64,000 bases of DNA. It comes from Pterobdella sp. o SKG-2022. Lineage: Eukaryota > Annelida > Clitellata > Hirudinida > Piscicolidae. The notes under the pieces were generated by a model. That model worked only from the letters and a program-made list of their open reading frames with translations, was not told the DNA's origin and made no database searches. A program made the position numbers and the translations under genes. The DNA is taken from assembly GCA_964035795.1 (NCBI GenBank), contig OZ038324.1:1903779-1967778 (forward strand). The letters run 5' to 3'. Shown in pieces: positions 56,088-64,000 of this stretch; position 1 is the first letter of the stretch, and each line of letters starts with the position of its first letter.

Positions 56088-56371
56088 TGGTTTATTGAGA
56101 AACTTAATACACGAACCTTTTTGTAAGAGCATCTTATCGTCGGCCCGCATAGCTCAGCTGGTAGAGCGTTAGACTAGTTATCAAAAGTAACCGGGTTCAA
56201 TTTCGCGTGGATCGACAATTATATACACGAGGAATAAAACATCCGTTGAGCTAACGAAACCCCAATATGGGGCGACTGAAAGTCGATTTTAAAAAAATCT
56301 TATATAATCACACTTGATAACGTAAGATGTTCTTACGAGGAGCTTCGTGTAATAAGTTTCTCAATAAACCT
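56088..56371 (+). mobile_element. 284-bp inverted-repeat (MITE-like) element with tRNA-like core
   Basis: The left end (TGGTTTATTGAGAAACTTAA then TACACGAA) is matched by the reverse complement of the right end (AGGTTTATTGAGAAACTTAT then TACACGAA). The inverted repeats extend about 50 bp at high identity. TA dinucleotides flank both ends (56086-56087 and 56372-56373), as expected for Tc1/mariner-type insertion. There is no transposase, so it would be non-autonomous. The interior carries the tRNA-like unit at 56139-56216. Confidence 0.75.
56139..56216 (+). repeat. tRNA-like sequence within the inverted-repeat element
   Basis: GTCGGCC head, A-box-like TAGCTCAGCTGGTAGAG, anticodon loop CTAGTTA (AGT, Thr-like), B-box-like GGGTTCAATTTC, and a GATCGAC end pairing partly with the head. 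The B box departs from consensus and the anticodon stem has a mismatch, so tRNA function is doubtful; polymerase III promoter activity is possible. Confidence 0.6.
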
Positions 56372-57173
56372 TAGTATTTGCTTCTAGCATATTTATTTCC
56401 GGCTATTTTGCATCAATTTAATATATTTCATACAAGCGATAATGTTTTGCAAAATAATTTATTAACTTTGAATATCATTATAACTATAAGATAATAATAA
56501 CGATTACCACATGTAACGATTTCATTTCAAACTCCTATCAGCCAAAACAAGATAATGGAAGCCTTATCAAAGATCAACGAAAGTCAAATAAATAATATTC
56601 CTTGTAGTATTTTCCAATCTCAAACCACTTTTGTCTATGCATGAATGTGCTGAAAGCTTTCAAATGAGTTTTTGCTCAAAAATTCATTGAATCAAATCAG
56701 TGAATTTTTGTGGTTTTAAGTTAAAATGTTACTATTGAGTTGAAGTAATATATTTTAACTTTTATGTTACAATCTCTCTAATTTTATATCATAATCGTTT
56801 AGATGAAAGATTTTCTATAAAATGAAGAAACTAAAAGTTTATGGTTAACATATATGAGAGGCTAAATCCCTACTGAAGTATATGGAGTGTCTATATAACA
56901 TCATCTATTGATCATATAAGTTTGGCTCACAAAAAGCTTCGTGAATTAAATTGATAAATAATTTTTGTTTTTTTTCTTTTATTATATATACAGAAGCTTC
57001 AAGATTGCTAATAGTATTTATTTTTTTTGCAGTTTAAGTTTAGGTTTCCTTTTACCGTACTTTGTCACCTAATTTAAAATTTTTAAAGATACATCTAAGA
57101 GGATTTAAAAAAAAGTATCTTTTCAAAATAAAGACAAATTATTATAAAATTTGCTGATTTTAAATTCTTTGAC
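56372..57173. other. SCCPDH 5' flank
   Basis: AT-rich. A segment at 56930-56980 (ACAAAAAGCTTCGTGAATTA) resembles 18785-18830 (ACAAAAAGCTTCGTGTATTG), so both are copies of one dispersed repeat. Confidence 0.55.
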
Positions 57174-59705
57174 ATGTCAGCAACTAAAAAATATGATATA
57201 GTTTTGTTTGGTGGTAGCGGATTTACTGGCAAGTATGTGATAGAAGAATTAGCCATGACTGCAAAAAACGAGAATATCAAATGGGCGATAGCGGGCAGAA
57301 ATGTCTCAAAACTCCAAGAAGCCTTGCAGCAAGCTTCAGCATACACTGGTAAGTGTTTCAATTGGATTGTGTGGATAGAAAATTATTTAAGTTTATAATC
57401 TCATAATCATACTATTGTAATTAAATATATTTTTTTACTCGTATCTTTTACTTTCTTTGATCTACAAGGGAAAGCACTTTATTAATACCCCGCTACATTA
57501 CATTACTTTAGAATGGAAAGTTAATAACTAAAAAAAATGTATATTAAACAAGGTGAAAACTTGGATGGCATTGAGACAATCATTGCAAATGTAGAAAACC
57601 TTGACAGTATTATGGAAATGTGTTTCCAGACCAAGTTGTTGCTGAACTGTGTTGGTCCTGTAAGTTCAACTTTCAAATTTTATCAACACTGCTTTCAACT
57701 TTTAAACATAGCATTAAGATGTTCGAGCAAAAACATTGAAAATAGAAAAATAATGTATATGATAAAAAAATTCTTCATATAGTAATAAAAAGTAATCAAA
57801 ATAGCTCTAATAATTCTTGAAATAAATGAAGACTTCCTGCTTAAAATATCTCTTGTTTACACTTGATAATGTGAGTTCAATTCACCAAAAGTTTTTTTTA
57901 CAAATAAACTTGTATTTTATAAACTTGCTAGGTCTTTTTTTCTTATTCACATTCTTGAGGCTAATCATTAACTTCAATACATGAATCATACATAAAATAT
58001 TAATATAAAATTCAATACTCGAAGTGAAATTATATAAATTAGTTCATTAAAATTTCTCTAAAAGTTAAAGAATAAAACTTTGTTGAGCTGTATGAAAACC
58101 ACAAAACATGTGAGAGCCAATAATTTCAAAACCAAATAACATTAACAGATTGGTTTGTTTAATATATTCAATTATTTAAAGGGAATTTTACTCAATAGAT
58201 AGCTATATACCACTATTTTAAATCTGGTTTAATCTCTTCCATACTGAGGGTGACCAAATTTACACTTTATGAAAAATTTCTTTCAATTTTATATACTCTT
58301 AATCTCTATTTTTACCTATCTAAAGCATTCAAACCAACTTCAATAGTTTTTGACACTATTTTGCTTTCCCACTTGACTTTTAGTCTAGCTATTTTATGTT
58401 ATTTATTTTAAAATTATCTGTCTTAATTTTCATTACATGACCAAACCATCCTACAGTGCTAGCTTTAGTTAATATTTCTTTCAAATTTAACCTGTTAATA
58501 AAATATTCATTCAACTTATTTGATAATTTCACTCCTAAACTGCCATAGTTTAAACCTTAGATGGTGTCACTAAAAAACCATGTCATCTGCATAAAAAATT
58601 TCAGGCATTAAATTTTCTCTAGCTTTTTTTGTTATAACGTCAATCACTATTGAATATAATGATCACCACAAAACAGACCCCTAATGCTCTTTGACTGTCA
58701 CTAAAAACTCTTCAGATAGATCATTTCCAACCCTTACACGAGTTTTAGTTCCAACCTACATGCTCATCATCGCCCGAGCTAAAACCTCTGGAATCCCTTT
58801 CTTTACCGCCCATTCTATAACTTTTTTTGGCATTCTATCAAATGCTTTTTCTAGGTCTAAAAAACAAATAGAGATTCTTATTTTTGTTTTTCCTGAAGCC
58901 TTTTGAAAACAAACAAGGCGTCTGTTGTGCCCATACCTGGGATTCATCAACATTAAACAATTTTCTTCACCTTCTTTCAAGCACTCTCAATACTTTTCAT
59001 TTCGTGTTCCAATAGTTTTATTTCTCGGTACTAACCACAGTCTCTCACATCCGCTTTGTTTCTTTATTGTGGGATTATGACGCTAGATTTCCATTTGTGG
59101 GCATTCCTACACCATCCAGTATAGCTCGGTTCACCTTCCTTACTACTTCAGTTTCAGCTGCTTAACTGGTTTCAATCATCTTCACATTAATCTCTGAATG
59201 AACCAAACTAAAATGTTTAAATTATTTAATTTTCACCCGTTCCATTATGTTCAATATATCCAATCACCAACCACTGCAGTACCGACTGTACGGCAATGTG
59301 GTTGTGCAGACGTGCATTGAAGTCGGGTGTCACTACGTGGATATCTGTGGTGAAACTGAGGTTGGTTGGTTATCATTAAAATCATATTTATTGCCGTTTG
59401 TCGTTTCACTAAGTGGAGTTTGTCGAATGAAGCTTTTGGGAATGTTTTTATGGTTGTTCCAAATGCTTTATTTTTTAAGTTATTGATTATTTATAGATAA
59501 CATCAGTTACCTTTGAACAAAAATCTGTTTCCAACTATTTGCAAATGTTTATTCAAAATTTATTATTTGGTAATTTTAATCAATTCATAATTAAAACATA
59601 ATAAATGTTTAATTATATGTTGAAATAAAAATCTTGCAGTGGCTTGAGAAGGTGTACAAACATTGTAATGAACAGGCTGAACAAAACAAGTTGTACATTC
59701 TACAG
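57174..59705 (+). CDS. SCCPDH: Saccharopine dehydrogenase-like oxidoreductase, 5' exons
   Basis: Exons 57174-57348, 57553-57659, 59280-59360 and 59640-59705 join with phases 1, 0, 0 and encode the first 143 residues. The start reads YDIVLFGGSGFTGKYVIEEL, a Rossmann nucleotide-binding motif at residues 12-19, followed by WAIAGRNVSKL, LLLNCVGP, YRLYGN and CHYVDICGE, all characteristic of SCCPDH. The product is not a true lysine-pathway saccharopine dehydrogenase; its substrate is uncertain, and mammalian SCCPDH is found on lipid droplets and membranes. About 290 further residues are expected but are not found before the window ends, so the gene either continues beyond 64000 or is truncated. Introns hold LINE remnants. 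Confidence 0.88.
57660..58250. other. SCCPDH intron 2, proximal part
   Basis: AT-rich, no coding signal. The distal part of this intron is a LINE remnant. Confidence 0.6.
58250..59080 (-). mobile_element. RTE-like LINE reverse transcriptase remnant
   Basis: The minus-strand frame 58980-58756 reads ISICFLDLEKAFDRMPKKVI then EWAVKKGIPEVLARAMMSM, the RT palm region. Further downstream the reverse complement gives FYADDMVF, then a WFGHVMKI-like end near 58440. Several stops interrupt it. It lies antisense in SCCPDH intron 2. Confidence 0.75.
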
Positions 59706-59799
59706 GTGCTTAATAATAATAATAATGATAATAATAACAACAACTATATAGATAGAGGAGAGTGATATATTTTTTTTTATTTGGAGAATGATAATGTCA

Positions 59800-60120
59800 A
59801 GTTGCTAGGGGACTACAACATACAATGTGGCAATATTATGAAGCCCGAATACCTGACATTGTCATTCTGAACAAAATTGACAAAAACTGCATTATTGTGG
59901 ATGTTTCAGTGCCAGGTGATAGCAAGATCAAAAATAAAGAAAAAAAAAGAAAAGTATCAAGGTCTTTGCCGAGAACTATGCCGAATATGGCAATTAAAGG
60001 AGGCCAAGGTGGTACCAATTGCTGTTGGGAACAGCGAGGATCTTGAGGAAAGCTTTGGAGCTTGGTTAGAAGCTCTACCTAGACCTTGGTCATTTGTTAT
60101 GACCCGCCTAGCTAGGTGAA
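59800..60120 (+). mobile_element. Retroelement C-terminal remnant
   Basis: Two overlapping plus frames, apparently split by a frameshift near 59940, read PDIVILNKIDKNCIIVDVSV then PGDSKI, and EKYQGLCRELCRIWQLKEAK then VVPIAVG. The PD ... VDVSVP arrangement resembles the restriction-like endonuclease at the C-terminus of R2/NeSL-type LINEs. It is a truncated relic immediately after SCCPDH exon 4. Family assignment is tentative. Confidence 0.55.
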
Positions 60121-60903
60121 TTACGGCAATCCTAATTTTAGAAGAAAAGTAATAATAATAAAAATAAGAATAGATATTTCATTCTTCTGCATATATAGGA
60201 GTCTCAGCAGGGTGGACAGCAGTCGCATAAAAATTATTATTATTATTAGTGTCCATATTAGATTATAATGCTGTAGGCGTCCCAGTAGCTAGGGTATACA
60301 GCAGTCGGCTGATACACTTTCTCCACTCAGCTCTGTTGAGTGGGTCCGCATTTTCCAGACCAAATAGAAAAATAATTATTTTTATTATAAAATATAATTA
60401 AATTTTATATTATTTTCGTTGATGAAAGCAATTGAGATTCATTAGAACTCAGTTTATTTTCTGATTAGCATGATTCAACCACGATATATTATACTGCTGT
60501 ACATGTCCCAGTAACTGGGGTAATGGGGTTGACAACGGTCAGCCTAGACTATTGATACTATTTATAACGTAGTTAAAATAAGCCATTTATTGGGGAAAAA
60601 TTTTTATAAACTGATAATTCCAGTTTTCATTCTATTTGAAATTATCGAATTCAAAATCTGCCGTTTCCACGTTTTGAAAGTTGGTCTTGTAATTGTCAAC
60701 TAGGATCATCCGCCAAGCCAAATTATAACGATGCTAGTTTGTGATACCTGCAACCGAAGTCTACTGTTATCCATGTTAAAAAAGAAAAGCAGCATTTAAC
60801 TATGGGCGCTTAGCTTAGGGTCGATGTTAAAATAACATAACATAACTGAATTTAAAGTGGTTTAGTAGACTAGAGTCTGTGTGAAAACCACTGCTAAATA
60901 TAT
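60121..60903. repeat. Dispersed repeat copies and CR1 3' flank
   Basis: Contains at least two copies of a dispersed repeat: GGCGTCCCAGTAGCTAGGGT (60267-60286) and TGTACATGTCCCAGTAACTG (60500-60519). A third, weaker copy may lie near 60195-60225. No gene. Confidence 0.6.
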
Positions 60904-63900
60904 CTAATATCCTAGCTCGCCTATCTTGATTTTGAAATTGTTGGTTGTTTCCACGGAAACTGTCTCATCACTAAGCTCATTCCAGGCGTTAATCACTCTG
61001 CTACTGAAGAATCTCTGCTTGATTCGACTTCCAGTCTTCTTAAATAATTTGTATTTGTGTTCTCGTAGGCCTTTTCTGGTTTCCAGTTGGAAGAATCTGG
61101 TAAATGGTGTATTTTCTTTTCTGGTGATTAATTTATAGGTTTGTTTTAAATCTCTTCTGCATCTTCTTTTTTCTAGAGTTGTCAGTCCACATTCTCTTAA
61201 TCTTTCTTCGTATTGAAGTTTCTCGAGTCCTTTGATCATCTTTGTCGCTCTCCGCTGTACCTTTTCCAGAATGTTCTTGTTTTTTTGCAAATCTGGACTT
61301 CACGCCTGAACACAATATTCCAGATGGGGTCGAACTAGAGTCTTATACAAATTAATGATTATTGATTTCTCTCTGCTGACCACCGTTCTTTTGATAAATC
61401 TAAGTATTTGATTTGCTTTGGCCGCTGCGACAATAAATTGCCTCGATGTTTTTGTGTTTTTGTGTATCATGACTCCGAGATCTTTTTCTTTTTCTGTTGA
61501 TCGTAGCTCTTGATTGCCCAAATGATACTGAAAGATCCTGTACTTTTTTCCCATGTGCATTACTTTGCATTTATCTATATTGAAAAACATTTGCCAATCC
61601 TCAGACCACTTATATATCCGTTCAAAATCAAGTCTTAGTACTTCCGCATCTATTTCATTGTTGACCTTCGCACACAGTTTCGTGTCGTCAGCAAACTTTG
61701 ATATTTTTGATTTTATCCCAAAGTCAATATCGTTGATATATATAACGAATATCAGAGGTCCCAGCACCGAACCTTGAGGAACTCCACTTGTAACATTAAT
61801 CCAGGATGAATTCTTGTCTTTGATACGCACTTGTTGTCTCCTGTTCTTTAGCCAGTTAGTGATCCATCGGAGCAGGTTACCAGATATCCCGCAAGATCGT
61901 AACTTCTTGACAAGTCGCTCATGTGGCACTTTGTCGAATGCTTTAGCGAAATCCAAATAGATTATATCAACAGAGTTTTCACTGTCTACATTTTCGTACA
62001 CTTCTTCAAAGAAGTCCAATAGGTTTGGACAGACAAGATCGCCCTTTCATGAATTCATGCTGGCTACTTTTAATTATTTCATTTTCCATGAGGTGTTCAA
62101 CCATATTTATCTATATTATTTTTTCTAGCACTTTACATACATTGCATGTTAAGCTGACTGGCTCCTGCTGCCTTTTTTGAATAATGGCATAACGATGGCA
62201 TCTCTCCAGTCTTGGTATCTCACCTGTTTTGATGGATTCTATAAATAATTCAGCTATAATCGCTCCTATTTCGTTCCGCACTTCCTTCAAAAATTTAGGA
62301 TGCATTTCATCTACTCCTGGAGTTTTGTCTTTTTTGAGAGATTTTAGCATCTTCACAACTATCTCTTCTGTAATATCTACCGTATTTATCATCTGATCCT
62401 GGTTTCCTGCAAATAATAACATCGGTTCTGGGATGTTTTTCGTGTCTTCTTGCGTCAATACTGATCCAAAATACTTGTTCAACATTTCTGCAGTTTCTTC
62501 ATTATCTGTAACCATAATGCCTTGGTTGTTTTTTAGTGGTCCAATCTTCGTATTTCTTTTTTGTTTGCTCTTCATGTAGTTGTAAAAGCTTTTGCTGTCT
62601 CTTTTAATGTTTTGACTTAGCTTTGTCTCATAGTCTTTAATTGCCTTCCTTTTTGATTTGTTTGCCAGGTTTCTTTTTTCAACATATTTAATTCTCGTTT
62701 CTTCTGTATGTCTTACAGCGTTTGTTCCAAATATATTTGGGTCACTTTTAAGGTTTGTTTGAATTTTCTTCCACGCTTTATACTTGGCTCTCCTGGTTTT
62801 TATAACATCTTTAGTTACCCAAGGACATTTTTTGGTGTTTCTTTTATATGTTGGTACTGTTTCTTCCACAACTTCTTTCATACATGACGCAAACTTCTTC
62901 CATTTATCCTGTACTCCAAGACCTGCCAATCTCTGTTTCAAGTTCTTTTCTTTGATTTTGTTTCTGACTTTATCAAAATCTGCTCTATAGTAGTTGAATC
63001 GCTTTTTGTGTTTTATCTCTTCAATTTCGTGTTCTGAAGCAATGGTAAATCTTATAATCTGGTGATCACTAGAGCCAAATCTCTCTTCTACCTGCACATC
63101 TCCAATCATGTTTTCTTTGGTAGAGACTACTAGGTCAAGTATATTTTCCTCCCTTGTTGGCTCAACCACATGCTGAGTGAGAAAGTTTTCATCCATGCAT
63201 TCCAAAAATAGGTCTTCCGATGGTTTTTTGCTCTGCTTCTTGTTCCAATCTATATGAAAGTTGAAATCTCCCATTATGATGCATGCTCATGTGGTAACTC
63301 TGTTGATTAGTTCATGAAGTCCAATATCGTTTTCTTTACTCGAGTCAGGAGGACGATAGCACAAACCTATTAACATTTTCTTGTTTTTGTTTTTGATTTC
63401 ACACCAAACACTTTCCTTAAATCTGTCATCTTTCAGGTCCGTTCTTTCAAAGGCCATCAGGTTGTCCTTTATATACAGTAGTACCCCACCCCCATGTCCT
63501 CTTTCTCCATGAATTTCTCTGTCTTTCCTAAACATGATGTACCCATCCAGTTAGAGTTCACTGTCTTTTATAGATTTTTTGGCCCAGGATTCTGTTATAC
63601 CAATGACATCAGATTTTTCCTTGTCAACATATAATTCAAGTTCTGTCCTTTTGTCTTTGTTTACCACACTTCTTGCATTTACTTAGAAGCATTTCAATCT
63701 GCTTATCTTTGCTGATTCTCTCTTCGATCTCTGAATTTTTGTAATTAATATTTTCTCATCTTCACTACCCTCATGGCTCCAGGCTGACCTCTTACCTTGA
63801 ATGCCCATTCCCCCGACTTATCTGAGCTTTGTTTTTCTTTGCACAGTTTTACTGTATTCTTGCATTGCTCCCTTTCTTTTTTTGTCATATCGTGCGTCAC

Positions 63901-63982
63901 CGATATTTTCTTGTATTTCTCATCAGCTTGTTTAAGTTTTGATAAACTCTCCAACACTGCATTTTTCATTTTTCTCTTCTGA
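60904..63982 (-). mobile_element. CR1-type non-LTR retrotransposon, broken, running off the right edge
   Basis: Reading leftwards: a coiled N-terminal piece (63969-63745), the endonuclease (63535-62800, with GHGGGVLLYIKDN, MGDFNFHIDW and SSDHQIIRF), a linker, the reverse transcriptase (62400-61300, with DIIYLDFAKAFDKVPHERLV, GVPQGSVLGPLIF and KFADDTKL), and the C-terminal domain (LVRPHLEYCVQA through 60904). Motifs fit the CR1 clade. In-frame TGA stops lie at 63287-63289 and 61300-61302, and a frameshift lies between 62111 and 62020. The copy is fairly young: long frames survive and catalytic residues are intact, but it is not autonomous as read. Confidence 0.88.
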
Positions 63983-64000
63983 AACTCGATAAGTAGTGGT

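Noticed and set aside
56139..56216. Functional tRNA-Thr(AGT)
   Set aside because: B box deviates from consensus and stems contain mismatches; the sequence sits inside an inverted-repeat element, so it is listed as a tRNA-like repeat.

Overview
The window is AT-rich animal DNA. It has intron-rich genes with GT-AG splicing, several non-LTR retrotransposon families, a small inverted-repeat transposon, tRNA-derived repeats and very abundant microsatellites. No bacterial-style operons are present. Gene content and repeat style suggest a lophotrochozoan, possibly an annelid such as a leech; the species is an inference, not something the sequence shows. Gene models were built by reading open frames, checking intron phases exon by exon, and comparing with remembered family motifs; no search was run.

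Layout, left to right. (1) 1-14056, plus strand: the 3' three quarters of a KDM5/JARID1 histone H3K4 demethylase, entering inside an exon upstream of the JmjC domain and ending at a stop at 14054-14056. Its largest intron (3231-6837) holds a decayed antisense L2/Crack-like LINE. (2) 14057-22970: no confident gene; AT-rich DNA, microsatellites and one promoter-like motif cluster (21148-21250). (3) 22971-26383, plus: a TATA-box promoter and a Scratch-family zinc-finger gene with five fingers. (4) 26384-41600: a long microsatellite desert with GT tracts, GGAT/CCAT tetranucleotide fields, a 370-bp AATG array and a 1.9-kb uninterrupted AGT array, plus a CRE/E-box motif cluster (30800-30870) and a few unassigned candidate exons (39732-41355). 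(5) 41794-47986, minus: an RPRD2-like RNA polymerase II CTD-interacting protein assembled from eight exons. (6) 48450-49772, plus: sepiapterin reductase in four exons, divergent from RPRD2 across about 460 bp. (7) 50480-53850: remnants of two LINE types plus two tRNA-like units. (8) 56088-56371: a 284-bp inverted-repeat element carrying a tRNA-like core. (9) 57174-59705, plus: the first four exons of a saccharopine dehydrogenase-like oxidoreductase (SCCPDH); the rest is not in the window. (10) 59800-64000: a LINE endonuclease remnant and a nearly full-length but broken CR1-type LINE (minus) running off the right edge.

KDM5, Scratch and RPRD2 all act on transcription; sepiapterin reductase makes tetrahydrobiopterin; SCCPDH is a membrane-associated oxidoreductase of poorly known function. 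Nothing indicates that these neighbours form one pathway. No defence, toxin or CRISPR-like system is present.
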